Source: Komagataeibacter sp. FNDCR2
GTDB lineage: Bacteria; Pseudomonadota; Alphaproteobacteria; Acetobacterales; Acetobacteraceae
NCBI RefSeq assembly: GCF_021295395.1
Contig: NZ_JAIWOU010000001.1
Coordinates: forward strand, 747,001 to 811,000
Direction of reading: 5' to 3'
Length of the DNA: 64,000 nt
Translations under genes and position numbers: made by a program
The notes under the pieces: generated by a model
Databases searched by the model: none
What the model saw: the letters and a program-made list of their open reading frames with translations, nothing else
Told to the model about the DNA's origin: nothing
Shown: in pieces, positions 47,148 to 57,997 of the stretch
Layout of the letters: every line of letters begins with the position of its first letter
How positions within the stretch are numbered: the stretch's first letter is position 1

Positions 47148-47712
47148 CACAGGCTCCGCCCGGCATGGCGGGGTCGCGGATGCAGCGGGACGGGCCAGCA
47201 CGCCCGCCCTTCCGGCCGGGATGGACGAACCCGATGTAACCGTGGCGGACAGGCGCTGGAACCGCGCCGTCCGCCACCCCGTCCGTCTGGTCACGCGCGC
47301 GGTGGACACCGCGCTGGCGGCCACCGGCTGCCATGGCCCGGTCACGGTCGTACTGGCGGATGACCGCACGGTGCGACAGATGAACTGGCGCCATCGCGGG
47401 CGCAACAGGGCCACCAATGTCCTGACATTCGAATACGCGCCCATGCAGGCGCGTGGCGGCGTGTGGGGCGGTGACATCATCATCGCGTTCGAGACGGTCC
47501 GGCGCGAGGCCCGTGCGGCCCGGCGCGACATGGCCGCCCATCTGGCGCACCTGGTCATTCACGGTGTCCTGCACCTGGCCGGGTACGACCACCACCACCC
47601 CGGCGAGGCGCGGGAGATGGAAATGCACGAAGCCCGCCTGCTGTCCGGCCTTGGCGTCGCCAATCCATGGAAGCAGGGCCGGATGGCGGGCATGCGGGAG
47701 AGACGGCCATGA
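47131..47712 (+). CDS. ybeY: endoribonuclease YbeY
   Basis: YbeY is a metal-dependent single-strand endoribonuclease for 16S rRNA maturation and ribosome quality control. The zinc motif HLVIHGVLHLAGYDHHHPGEAREMEMHE is complete, preceded by RNRATNVLTFEY and GDIIIAFE. From ATG 47131, with AGGAGA close upstream, it has 193 residues, including an N-terminal leader of about 30; it overlaps the PhoH-like gene by 17 bases. An internal ATG at 47221 would match the shortest homologues. Confidence 0.95.
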   Translation: MKPRSSTGSARHGGVADAAGRASTPALPAGMDEPDVTVADRRWNRAVRHPVRLVTRAVDTALAATGCHGPVTVVLADDRTVRQMNWRHRGRNRATNVLTFEYAPMQARGGVWGGDIIIAFETVRREARAARRDMAAHLAHLVIHGVLHLAGYDHHHPGEAREMEMHEARLLSGLGVANPWKQGRMAGMRERRP

Positions 47713-48617
47713 GTCGCCCCGGCACGGATGCGGCGGACGGCGCGGAACCTCCGTCCGGATCGCGCGGCAAGGGATTGCTGTCACTGTTCAGCCGCAGGCG
47801 TGGCGAACAGGGACTGCGCCATTCCATTGCCGCGCTGGTCAAGGAAGCCGATGAGGCGGCGGAGGAAGGCGACCCCCGCTCATCCGAACTCGACCGGCAG
47901 GAGCGCGCCCTGCTGGCCAACGTGCTGCGCCTGCGCGGCATCACCGCCGATGATGTGATGATCCCGCGCGCCGACATCGTGGCGATGCCGGTCAGTATCA
48001 GCCTTGATGAGGCGCTGGCCATGATGCGGCGGGAAAACCATTCCCGCATGCCGGTCTATCGGGAGCAGCTCGATGACATCGTGGGCATGATCCATGTCAA
48101 GGATCTGATCGCCTATGTCGGCACGAGCGAGGCCTTCCGCATGGAACCGCTGCTGCGCCAGCCGCTGATGGTGGCGCCGCAGTTGCCGGTGCTCGACCTG
48201 CTGTTGCAGATGCGCCAGCGCCATGTGCATCTGGCGCTGGTGATCGATGAATATGGCGGGATTGACGGTCTCGTCACCATCGAGGACCTGATCGAGACGA
48301 TCGTGGGCGACATCTCGGACGAGCATGACGAGCCCACCGTCAACATGATCCGCGAACGGCCCGACGGCACGCTGGATGTCGATGCCCGCACCCCCGTCGC
48401 CACGTTCGAGGAAAAGGTCGGCCCGATCCTGACCCGTGATGAACGTGAGGCCGAAATCGAGACCGTGGGCGGCCTTGTGTTCCGTCTTGCCGGGCACGTA
48501 CCCACGCGGGGCGAGATCGTAACCCACGAAAGCGGCATGGTTTTCCGCATCCTGGATTCGGATGCCCGCCACATCCGCCATGTGCGCGTGCGCCTGCCGC
48601 CCAAGGAAAGCCCGTAA
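47709..48617 (+). CDS. CBS-domain protein of the TlyC/CorC family
   Basis: The 302-residue protein has two CBS domains (about residues 75-205; MIPRADIVAMPVSISLDEALAMMRRENHSRMPVYRE and LPVLDLLLQMRQRHVHLALVIDEYGGIDGLVTIEDLIE) and a C-terminal CorC/HlyC transporter-associated domain (about 225-300). Members are named hemolysin C or CorC and linked to Mg/Co handling; no DUF21 membrane domain is present. Its ATG overlaps the ybeY stop (ATGA). In many proteobacteria lnt comes next; here a DsbA-like gene follows after 138 bases. Confidence 0.9.
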   Translation: MSRPGTDAADGAEPPSGSRGKGLLSLFSRRRGEQGLRHSIAALVKEADEAAEEGDPRSSELDRQERALLANVLRLRGITADDVMIPRADIVAMPVSISLDEALAMMRRENHSRMPVYREQLDDIVGMIHVKDLIAYVGTSEAFRMEPLLRQPLMVAPQLPVLDLLLQMRQRHVHLALVIDEYGGIDGLVTIEDLIETIVGDISDEHDEPTVNMIRERPDGTLDVDARTPVATFEEKVGPILTRDEREAEIETVGGLVFRLAGHVPTRGEIVTHESGMVFRILDSDARHIRHVRVRLPPKESP

Positions 48618-48755
48618 CACCCCCACCCCACCGGGGGCGCGCCTGACAGGGCGCGCATCCCGGTGGACGGGTGGATTTACGCAGGCCGCCCGCCTCTTTA
48701 CACTCGCGCCGCCGGGGATATGCCCCACCCTGATCATACCGGAGAGTTACCCGTC

Positions 48756-49379
48756 ATGCCCATCAAACGCCGCACCCTGCTTGCCCTTGCCCCCGCGCTG
48801 CTGACTGGCGGCGGCCTGCTGTCCAGCCGGGCCATGGCGCAGGCGGCCGATCCGCGCATGTCGATCCGGGCGGCGGGCAACCCTTCGGCCAAGGTCCATG
48901 TCGAGGAATGGTTCTCCCTCACCTGCACGCATTGCGCGCGCTTCGCCGCCGAGGTCTTTCCCGAAATCCGCAGCAAACTGATCGACACCGGCAAGGTGTA
49001 CTATATTTTCCGTGATTTCCCGCTGGATCAGGACGCGCTCACCGCCGCCATGGTGGCCCGCAGCCTGCCGCCCGAACGCTACGAGGCCTTCGTGCTCGCC
49101 CTGCTGTCCAGCCAGGACCGCTGGGCATTCGAGCAGGGCGTGGACCATATCGCGGAAATCGGGAAAATGGCGGCCCTTGCCGGCATGTCGCCCGACCAGT
49201 TCCAGCAGACCATCCATGACGAGACCCTGCGCCACGCCATCATGGAGCAGGAGGACCGGGCCCAGATGCAGTACAAGATCGACGGCACCCCCACCTTCCG
49301 CTTCAATGACAGGGAGCAGGTCTCGCAGGAACTGAGCTACGAGGAGTTTGCCAAAAAGGTCGAGGCGGCGGCCCGTTGA
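48756..49379 (+). CDS. DsbA-like thioredoxin-fold thiol oxidoreductase
   Basis: The 207-residue protein has an Arg-containing signal peptide (PIKRRTLLALAPALLTGGGLLSSRAMAQA, about 1-30) and a thioredoxin fold with the active-site pair CTHC in EWFSLTCTHCARFAAEVFPEI, a helical insertion and cis-Pro loop IDGTPTFRFN. It resembles the DsbA/BdbD-type proteins of alphaproteobacteria that catalyse disulfide formation in the periplasm; partner DsbB is not in the window. GGAGAG precedes the ATG. It ends 31 bases before smc, an arrangement compatible with cotranscription. Confidence 0.9.
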   Translation: MPIKRRTLLALAPALLTGGGLLSSRAMAQAADPRMSIRAAGNPSAKVHVEEWFSLTCTHCARFAAEVFPEIRSKLIDTGKVYYIFRDFPLDQDALTAAMVARSLPPERYEAFVLALLSSQDRWAFEQGVDHIAEIGKMAALAGMSPDQFQQTIHDETLRHAIMEQEDRAQMQYKIDGTPTFRFNDREQVSQELSYEEFAKKVEAAAR

Positions 49380-49410
49380 TCCCCTCCCCACTGATCACGA
49401 CCATAATGTC

Positions 49411-52400
49411 ATGACCGCCCGTTTCGTCCGGCTGCGCATTGCCGGGTTCAAGAGTTTTGCCGACCCGGTCGCCGTGGACATCCTGCCCGGCCTGACCGGC
49501 ATTGTCGGGCCGAATGGCTGCGGCAAGTCCAATGTGGTCGAAGCCCTGCGCTGGGTCATGGGGGAAACCAATGCCCGCTCCCTGCGCGGGGGCGAGATGG
49601 ATGACCTGATCTTCGCGGGCACCACGGCGCGTGCGGCGCGCAACATGGCCGAAGTCACCCTGACGCTGGAGGGCGCGGCCACGGTCGCGCCCCCGCCCTT
49701 TCAGGGGCAGGACGAACTGCAGGTCTGCCGCCGGGCCGAACGCGGTGGCGGCAGCAACTACCGCATCAACAGCCGCACCATGCGCGGGCGCGACGTGCAG
49801 ACCCTGTTTGCCGATCTGGCATCAGGCGCGCGGTCATCGGCCATGGTCAGCCAGGGGCGTGTCTCCGCGCTGGTCAATGCGCGGCCGGAGGAACGCCGCA
49901 CCATTCTGGAAGAAGCCGCCGGCATTACCGGCCTGCATGGCCGCAGGCATGAAGCCGAGCTGAAACTGCGCGCGACCGAGGCCAATCTGGCCCGGGCGGA
50001 AGACCTGCGCCTCCAGCTTGAGGCCCGGCTGGGCGACCTGCACGAACAGGCGGAACAGGCGGGCCAGTACCGCGAACTCTCCCAGGGGCTGCGGGAGGCG
50101 GAAACCGCCCTGCTCGCGCTGCTGCACGCCCGCGCGCATAACGGGGTGGCGGAAAGCGAAACCGCCCTGCACACGGCCCGCACCGACCTCAGCACTGCCG
50201 AGGAGATGGCGGAAAGCGCCGTCATTGCGGATTATGAGGTCAACCAGACCCTGCCCCAGCTCCGCGCGCAACTGGACGGGCGGCGCACCGCGCTGGAGCG
50301 CTTCAAGGTCCGTGCGGAAACCATTGCCGATGAACTGGCCCACGCCGAATCCGCGCTGGCGCAGGCCAGCACCCGCCTTGCGGAATGCGAGGGCGCGCAG
50401 GCCGCCGCCCTGACCCGCCGGGACGACGCGCAGGCGATGCTCGCGGGTCTCGATGCCGAACAGGCCACCGTGGAGGAACGTCTGGCCGCCCTGCCCGCCC
50501 TCCGCGAAGCCGAACAGGCCCGATACGCGGCGCTGGCGCAGGCGGGTGCGGACCTGTCCGCCCGGGTGGAGCAGGCCACCACCACCCTGCGCGAAGCCCA
50601 GCTCCAGACCGCGCAGGCCCGCGACGTGCTGGAGACCGCCACCGCCGCGCATGGGCGCCTTGCCACCCAGCATGATGCGCTGGCGGAAGAAATCGCGGCG
50701 CTTGAGGCCGACATGCCCGGCGAAGCCACGATTGCCGAGCATGACGAACGTATCCGCCTGGGCGAACAGCAGGCCAGCGAAACCCGCGCCCTGCGCGAGG
50801 AAGCGACCCGCACCCATTCGGAGGCCGTCCTTCACGCCGGGCTGGCCCGCAACGCCGCCGTGGAAAGCCAGCGCCTGTACCAGCAGGCCACGCAGGACAT
50901 CGCCGCGACACAGCACCGGCTGGAGGCGCTGGAGCGTGACGTGGCCACCCTGCGGGGCCATGTGGAAAAAGCGCGCGCCAGTCTGGTGCCCGAAGCCGAG
51001 CGCCAGCGCCTGGGCGCGGTGGTGGCGGAAACCGGGGACCGCCTGACCCATATCCGCGCCGAACTGGCCACGGCGGAAAAGGCCCGTGCCCAGACCACGC
51101 AGGCCGAGATACAGGCCAATGCCCGCCTGAAGGAAGCCCGTTCCACCCGACAGGCGGCCGAGGAAGCCCTGCGCGGCGCACGGGCCGCGCACACCCGCGC
51201 CAGCCAGGCGGCGGACACCCTGGCCACCAGCCTGGCGCAGTTGCGCGCGCAGGCCGTGCCCGATGCCGTCGTGCAACAGGCCATGACCCGGCGCAAGGAT
51301 GCCGAACGCGCGCTTGAAACCGCGCGGGCGGCCATGACGGCGGCGGAAGCAGCCCTTGTAACCGCCACGGGCGCGGAAGAGGCCGGTTCGGCGCGGCTGG
51401 CGCAGGCACGCGCCAGCCTGTCCGGCCTGGAAGCGGAAGCCGATGGGCTGGCCCGCGCGCTGCAAAGCGATACGGAGCAGGCCCCCGCCCCCGGCCTGAC
51501 GCTGGCCGAAAGCCTGCATGTGCCCGTCGGGCTGGAAACCGCTCTGGCCGTGGTGCTGGCGGACGGGCTGGACGCCACGGTTGGTGGCGCGGCCCCACGC
51601 GCATGGCACGACCTGCCGCCCGGAAGCCTGCCGCCCTTCCCCGCCGGCGCGATCACCCCGCTTGCCGCCCTGCTGGATGCCCCCCCGGCCCTGTCCCGCG
51701 CGCTTGGCGTGGCGGGCCTGCTGGAAGAGGGAATGGAGGGCGCGTCCCTTCAGCCCGCCCTTGCGCCGGGGCAGTGTCTGGTCACGCGCGATGGCGCGCT
51801 CTGGCGGTGGGACGGTTATACGCAGGCCCCCAACCTGCCCGGACGCGCCGCCCTGCGCCTGAAGCAACTGGGCCGCCTGCGCGAATTGTGGGCGGAACTG
51901 GAACGGGTGCGCGCCGGAATCCCCGCGCTGGAACACGACAGCGAAGCCACGGCCCATGCCCGCCAGCAGGCGGCGCGGGCGCTCGCACAATGTCGCGACG
52001 CGCGTGTTCAGGCGGAAAATACCCTTGAAACCTGCCGGGGCGAGGAAGCCACCCTTTCGCGCCAGCACGCCACCGTTGCCGCGCAGGTCAGCACCCTTGC
52101 CGTGCAGCACGACACCGCCCGCGCCGCCCTGACGGAAGCCGAAGCCGCCCTGACCCGCGCAACGGCGCACGAAGCCGCCCTGCCGGATCTGGCGCAACTG
52201 GCCCATGCCCAGCAGGTCGCGGTACAGGCGGCGGCACAGGAACAGAAACGCGAAAATCACCTGCGCGCCAGCCGCCAGCAGGCCGAAACCGCCACGGAGC
52301 AGGCCCGTCAGGCCATGCAGGCCACCCTGTCCAGCCATGGCGAGGCGGAAACCCGCCTGCAATCCATGCAGCCCGAACTGGCCCGGCTGGAAAACGACCG

Positions 52401-53952
52401 CGACACCCTGCGCGCGGAACTGGACACACGGCGCGACCACCTGGCCACGCTACCCCCACCCGATATTGCCGAAGCCGCGGCCCGTCAGGCCGACGGGGAA
52501 GCCAGCGCGGCCGAACAGGCCCTGAAGCACGCGCGCGCCGCCGCGGAAAAAGCCGTGGCGGATCTGGATCAGGCCCGCACGGCCCGCGCGGCGCTGGAAC
52601 GGAAATCACGTGATACGGCCGCGCGGCTCGACGCCCGGCGCGCACGGATGGCCGACCTGTCCCACGCCGTGGAGCAGGCGCGCGAAGCGGTACGGGCCGC
52701 GCAGGCGCGCCTTGAGGCCCTGCCCGACGGCGCGGAACTGGAACAGGCGCTGGCTGCCCTGCGTGAACAGGCCGGGACGCTGCGCGAACAGGAACAGGAA
52801 GCGCGGGACAAACTCGCCCGCCTGCAGGCGGAAGACGCTGGCCTGCGCCAGCGCCAGACCACCGCCACGCAGGACCGGGCGCAATGGGCCGCCCGCGTGG
52901 AAGCCGCGACACTGGAAGCCGAGGCCGCGCAGGCCCGCCTGCACGGCGCGCGGACGGAGCATGAGCGGCTCGCGCCGCAGCCCGTGGCCGTACGCGCCCG
53001 GCGCGACGCCATCACCACGGAACTCGAACGCCACGCGGCGGATCACGATCTGGCCGCGCAGGCGCTGCAACAGGCGGAAACACGGCTGGGCGAACTGCAA
53101 CAGGGCCGCCAGATGGCGGAAGAGACCCTGATCGCGGCGCGGGAGGCACTGGTCCGGGCCGAAGGCAGGCGCGAACAGGCGCAGCAGCTTCTGGCGCAGC
53201 TACAGGCGGAATCCACCCCGCCCGCGGGCATTGTGGCGTCCGACCTGAGCGTCGCCGCCGAGACCAGCCTGCGCCGCAAGGTCTCGCGCCTGACCCGCCA
53301 GCGCGACGAACTTGGCCCGGTCAACCTGCGGGCCGAGATCGAGGCGCAGGACGCGGCGGGCCGGATCGACACCATTTTGCATGAGCGCGATGAACTGCAA
53401 TCCGCCATCGCCCGCCTGCGTGGCATGATCGGGCAGCTCAACCGCGAAGGGCGCGAGCGGCTCACGGCCACGTTTTCCCAGATCGACCAGCATTTCCAGT
53501 CGCTGTTCGCCCGCATGTTCAATGGCGGCCGTGCGCATCTGGGCATGATCGGCAATGATGACCCGCTACAGGCGGGGCTTGAAATCTATGCGCAGCCACC
53601 GGGCAAGAAGCTGGCCACGCTGTCGCTGCTGTCCGGCGGGGAACAGGCGCTGACGGCGCTTTCGCTCATTTTCGCGGTGTTCCGCTGCAATCCCGCGCCC
53701 GTATGCGTACTCGATGAGGTGGACGCCCCGCTGGATGACGCCAATGTAGGGCGGTTCTGTTCCCTGCTGGCCGACATGGTGGCCGAGGCGGGAACGCGCT
53801 TTCTGGTCGTCACCCACCACCAGTTGACCATGGCGCATATGGACCGGCTGTATGGCGTGACCATGCAGGAACGCGGGGTAAGCCGCGTACTCTCCGTCGA
53901 TCTGGAACGCGCCACAGAAATGGTGGACCACGACCGCCCCGCCACGCCGTGA
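49411..53952 (+). CDS. smc: chromosome segregation protein SMC
   Basis: SMC is the ATPase core of the condensin-like complex that organises the chromosome with ScpA and ScpB. The Walker A GPNGCGKSN is at residues 33-41; the ABC signature LLSGGEQALTALSL and Walker B VCVLDEVDAPLDD are near 1405-1435; a hinge-like globular part lies at about 690-815 (LHVPVGLETALAVVLADGLDATVGG onward). The rest is Ala/Gln/Glu/Arg-rich coiled coil. At 1513 residues it is clearly longer than the usual 1150-1200. ATG 49411 fits the family start TARFVRLRIAGFKSFADPV. Confidence 0.96.
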   Translation: MTARFVRLRIAGFKSFADPVAVDILPGLTGIVGPNGCGKSNVVEALRWVMGETNARSLRGGEMDDLIFAGTTARAARNMAEVTLTLEGAATVAPPPFQGQDELQVCRRAERGGGSNYRINSRTMRGRDVQTLFADLASGARSSAMVSQGRVSALVNARPEERRTILEEAAGITGLHGRRHEAELKLRATEANLARAEDLRLQLEARLGDLHEQAEQAGQYRELSQGLREAETALLALLHARAHNGVAESETALHTARTDLSTAEEMAESAVIADYEVNQTLPQLRAQLDGRRTALERFKVRAETIADELAHAESALAQASTRLAECEGAQAAALTRRDDAQAMLAGLDAEQATVEERLAALPALREAEQARYAALAQAGADLSARVEQATTTLREAQLQTAQARDVLETATAAHGRLATQHDALAEEIAALEADMPGEATIAEHDERIRLGEQQASETRALREEATRTHSEAVLHAGLARNAAVESQRLYQQATQDIAATQHRLEALERDVATLRGHVEKARASLVPEAERQRLGAVVAETGDRLTHIRAELATAEKARAQTTQAEIQANARLKEARSTRQAAEEALRGARAAHTRASQAADTLATSLAQLRAQAVPDAVVQQAMTRRKDAERALETARAAMTAAEAALVTATGAEEAGSARLAQARASLSGLEAEADGLARALQSDTEQAPAPGLTLAESLHVPVGLETALAVVLADGLDATVGGAAPRAWHDLPPGSLPPFPAGAITPLAALLDAPPALSRALGVAGLLEEGMEGASLQPALAPGQCLVTRDGALWRWDGYTQAPNLPGRAALRLKQLGRLRELWAELERVRAGIPALEHDSEATAHARQQAARALAQCRDARVQAENTLETCRGEEATLSRQHATVAAQVSTLAVQHDTARAALTEAEAALTRATAHEAALPDLAQLAHAQQVAVQAAAQEQKRENHLRASRQQAETATEQARQAMQATLSSHGEAETRLQSMQPELARLENDRDTLRAELDTRRDHLATLPPPDIAEAAARQADGEASAAEQALKHARAAAEKAVADLDQARTARAALERKSRDTAARLDARRARMADLSHAVEQAREAVRAAQARLEALPDGAELEQALAALREQAGTLREQEQEARDKLARLQAEDAGLRQRQTTATQDRAQWAARVEAATLEAEAAQARLHGARTEHERLAPQPVAVRARRDAITTELERHAADHDLAAQALQQAETRLGELQQGRQMAEETLIAAREALVRAEGRREQAQQLLAQLQAESTPPAGIVASDLSVAAETSLRRKVSRLTRQRDELGPVNLRAEIEAQDAAGRIDTILHERDELQSAIARLRGMIGQLNREGRERLTATFSQIDQHFQSLFARMFNGGRAHLGMIGNDDPLQAGLEIYAQPPGKKLATLSLLSGGEQALTALSLIFAVFRCNPAPVCVLDEVDAPLDDANVGRFCSLLADMVAEAGTRFLVVTHHQLTMAHMDRLYGVTMQERGVSRVLSVDLERATEMVDHDRPATP

Positions 53953-53959
53953 ACCGCCA

Positions 53960-53989
53960 TGCCCGTGCGGGCCGAAGCACGCACGGGCA
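53960..53989. terminator. hairpin between convergent smc and aarC
   Basis: TGCCCGTGC pairs perfectly with GCACGGGCA across 12 bases, filling most of the 45-base gap between the two stop codons. There is no T-run on either strand, so it is a likely but atypical bidirectional stop. Confidence 0.55.
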
Positions 53990-53997
53990 ACGTGGTA

Positions 53998-56042
<2,045 letters not shown>

Positions 56043-56858
56043 TTGAGACGTCGATTTCCCTCTCACCGGCCTGTCATGGCGCGGGACGACAACCTCCCGC
56101 CGCCTGCGGAAAGGGAACCCGCCGTCACGCCCGGCCCCGTGCCGCCGCCACCTCCGCGCCATCCCCTCATGGACCTTCTGGCGGGCAGGCCATTGCGGGT
56201 GGTGGGCGATGTGCATGGGGATCTGCGCGCCTTCCGGCACGCCGCCGCGACCGACCGCTTTGTCATACAGCTTGGTGACCTGGTGGATTACGGGCCGGAC
56301 AGCGCCGGGGCCTTCCGCCTCATGCAGCAACTGATCGACGAAGGGCGCGGCCTGTTCCTGCTGGGCAATCACGACCGCAAGCTGGCCCGCGCCCTGCAGG
56401 GCCGCAAGATGCGCCGCGACCCCCCGCTTATGGAAACGCTGGACCAGTTCATGGCCGAGGAGAACAGCGACGTGCGCCAGCGCGCGCTGGCCGACCTGGC
56501 GCACGCGCCCGCATGGATCGTGCTGGGGCAGTCCATATTCGTCCACGGGGGCTTTCATGTGCGCATGCTGGGTGAACTGCCGCCGCCGGGGCTGGGCACC
56601 GTAACCCCCCTGCTGTCGCGCGCCCTGTTCGGGGAAACGACGGGCCACATGCAAAAGGATGGCTACCCCGAACGGCGGCTGAACTGGGTCGATCACATTC
56701 CGATGGGATACACGGTCTATTGCGGGCATGACCGCCGCTCGACCGATGGGCGGCCATGGGTCAGGCCCGGCCGGATGGGCGGCAAGGCCATTTTTACCGA
56801 TACCGGCGCGGGCAAGGGCGGCCATCTGGCATGGATCGACCTGCCGCCCGTCATATAA
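56043..56858 (+). CDS. metallophosphoesterase (serine/threonine phosphatase-like)
   Basis: The protein has the calcineurin-like metal-binding signature in order: GDVHGDL (residues 55-61), GDLVDYGPDS, GNHDRKLARAL, and later HGGF and YCGHDRRS. Such enzymes include protein phosphatases and Ap4A hydrolases; which applies is not clear. I place the start at a TTG because AGGAGGG lies 9 bases upstream, giving 271 residues with a Pro/Arg-rich leader of about 40; the first ATG (56076) has no good ribosome site. The next gene, chorismate mutase, begins 43 bases later. Confidence 0.87.
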   Translation: MRRRFPSHRPVMARDDNLPPPAEREPAVTPGPVPPPPPRHPLMDLLAGRPLRVVGDVHGDLRAFRHAAATDRFVIQLGDLVDYGPDSAGAFRLMQQLIDEGRGLFLLGNHDRKLARALQGRKMRRDPPLMETLDQFMAEENSDVRQRALADLAHAPAWIVLGQSIFVHGGFHVRMLGELPPPGLGTVTPLLSRALFGETTGHMQKDGYPERRLNWVDHIPMGYTVYCGHDRRSTDGRPWVRPGRMGGKAIFTDTGAGKGGHLAWIDLPPVI

Positions 56859-56901
56859 AGCCCGCCTTCCCTTACCCGCCCTTTCAGGAGAACCGACCCA
56901 G

Positions 56902-57216
56902 ATGAACACCACCCCGGCCCCGTGTGACGCAGCGCAGCAGAAACTGGAGGAACTGCGCCGCAGTATCGACAATATCGACGCGGCCCTGATCTATATGCTG
57001 GCTGAACGCTTCCGCCACACCCAGGCGGTGGGAAAGCTCAAGGCCGCCCATGACATGCCGCCCGCCGACCCGGCGCGCGAGGCCCGGCAGGTCACGCGCC
57101 TGCGGCAACTGGCCGGGGCCGCGCAGCTTGACCCGGATTTCGCGGAAAAGTTCCTCGCCTTCATCATTCGCGAGGTCATCCGCCATCATGAAGCCTTCGC
57201 ACGCGAAGGGCGCTGA
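56902..57216 (+). CDS. chorismate mutase, AroQ type
   Basis: Chorismate mutase turns chorismate into prephenate for phenylalanine and tyrosine synthesis. The 104-residue, all-helical, stand-alone AroQ domain has LEELRRSIDNIDAALIYMLAERFRHTQAVGKLKAAHDMPPADPAREARQ, including the conserved Arg, Lys and Asp/Glu active-site pattern, and ends with FIIREVIRHHE. No signal peptide or fused dehydratase is present. AGGAGA is 10 bases before the ATG. It lies 8 bases before the SixA-type gene. Confidence 0.92.
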   Translation: MNTTPAPCDAAQQKLEELRRSIDNIDAALIYMLAERFRHTQAVGKLKAAHDMPPADPAREARQVTRLRQLAGAAQLDPDFAEKFLAFIIREVIRHHEAFAREGR

Positions 57217-57224
57217 GCCTGCCC

Positions 57225-57773
57225 ATGTCCGCCATACCCGCAGGCTCCTATCCGCCCCGGCGGCTCGTACTGATGCGCCACGCGCAGGCGGCCCCCGCCC
57301 CGTTTGGGGAAATGGGGGCGCAGGCCGACCTTGCGCGCCCCCTTACCGCGCACGGGCGCGAACTGGCGGTACGGCAGGGCGCATGGCTGCGCGCGCGATG
57401 CTTCGCGCCGGAACTGGTCCTGGTCAGCCCCGCCGTGCGCACGCGCCAGACGCTGGCGGCCATCGGATCATTTTATGGCGATCACACGCCTGATATCCGA
57501 TATGTGAACGCCCTGTACGACGCCACGGCGGAGACCATCCGCAACGAACTCCATGCGGTGCCGGATAAAATCCACAACATCATGATACTGGCCCATAACC
57601 CCGGCCTGCAGGCGCTGGTGGCCCACTGGGGGGCGCGCGCCTGCCCGCCCGCGCTGGAATCCGGCCTGATCCGGGGGTTTGCCCCGGCCTCGATCGCCTG
57701 TTTCACGACGGAGCAGCCGTGGAACGTGGCGACGGATGGTGAAATCCGCCTGCTGGACCTGTCTTGCCAATAA
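57225..57773 (+). CDS. SixA-type histidine phosphatase
   Basis: SixA phosphatases remove phosphate from phosphohistidine, classically on Hpt domains or PTS proteins. The 182-residue protein has the catalytic RHAQ motif in RRLVLMRHAQAAPAP, a second Arg in SPAVRTRQTLAA, and the second His in ILAHNPGLQALVAHW. It follows chorismate mutase by 8 bases and precedes citrate synthase by 220 bases. Its place upstream of citrate synthase recalls the aarA-aarB-aarC acetic acid resistance locus, but I cannot confirm that it corresponds to AarB. Confidence 0.9.
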   Translation: MSAIPAGSYPPRRLVLMRHAQAAPAPFGEMGAQADLARPLTAHGRELAVRQGAWLRARCFAPELVLVSPAVRTRQTLAAIGSFYGDHTPDIRYVNALYDATAETIRNELHAVPDKIHNIMILAHNPGLQALVAHWGARACPPALESGLIRGFAPASIACFTTEQPWNVATDGEIRLLDLSCQ

Positions 57774-57899
57774 TGTCATTGCCGCGATGCGGGTGGATGG
57801 ATTGCCACGAGGGGGCTTCGTTCCTATCGTCACACGCGAGACCCGGGGGACAGCCGCGCAGGCGGAACCGGGTATATAAATTTTGGGCAGACTTACAAA

Positions 57900-57917
57900 C
57901 TGTCGGTTGAACGACAG
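57900..57917. promoter_or_regulatory. inverted repeat upstream of citrate synthase
   Basis: CTGTCG-GTTGAA-CGACAG is a perfect 6-bp inverted repeat, 20 bases before the upstream reading frame. A TATATAAA at 57873-57880 is the best -10-like sequence in this gap. The repeat could be an operator or a leader hairpin. Confidence 0.4.
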
Positions 57918-57937
57918 AGTGCCCGGAGGTTGGAGAC

Positions 57938-57997
57938 ATGTGCCACCCCGCCCCGACGCGCGGCGGGGATGGCACCCAGGAGGAGTGTTGTAGATGA
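57938..57997 (+). CDS. candidate 19-residue upstream peptide overlapping the citrate synthase start
   Basis: The frame [19 protein letters not shown] opens at an ATG with GGAGG eight bases upstream (57925-57929) and a second GGAG at 57932-57935, and stops with a TGA that overlaps the citrate synthase ATG (ATGA). The 36-base GC-rich hairpin at 57940-57975 (GTGCCA-CCCCGCC / GGCGGGG-A-TGGCAC) is entirely inside it, and the citrate synthase ribosome site lies in its last codons. It ends with two cysteines and an arginine. Translation is inferred from signals only. Confidence 0.5.
   Translation: MCHPAPTRGGDGTQEECCR

Noticed and set aside
49834-52440. 868-codon open frame antisense to smc
   Set aside because: It mirrors the GC-rich, Ala/Arg-rich smc coding strand, has no domain pattern, and smc with intact motifs occupies the opposite strand.
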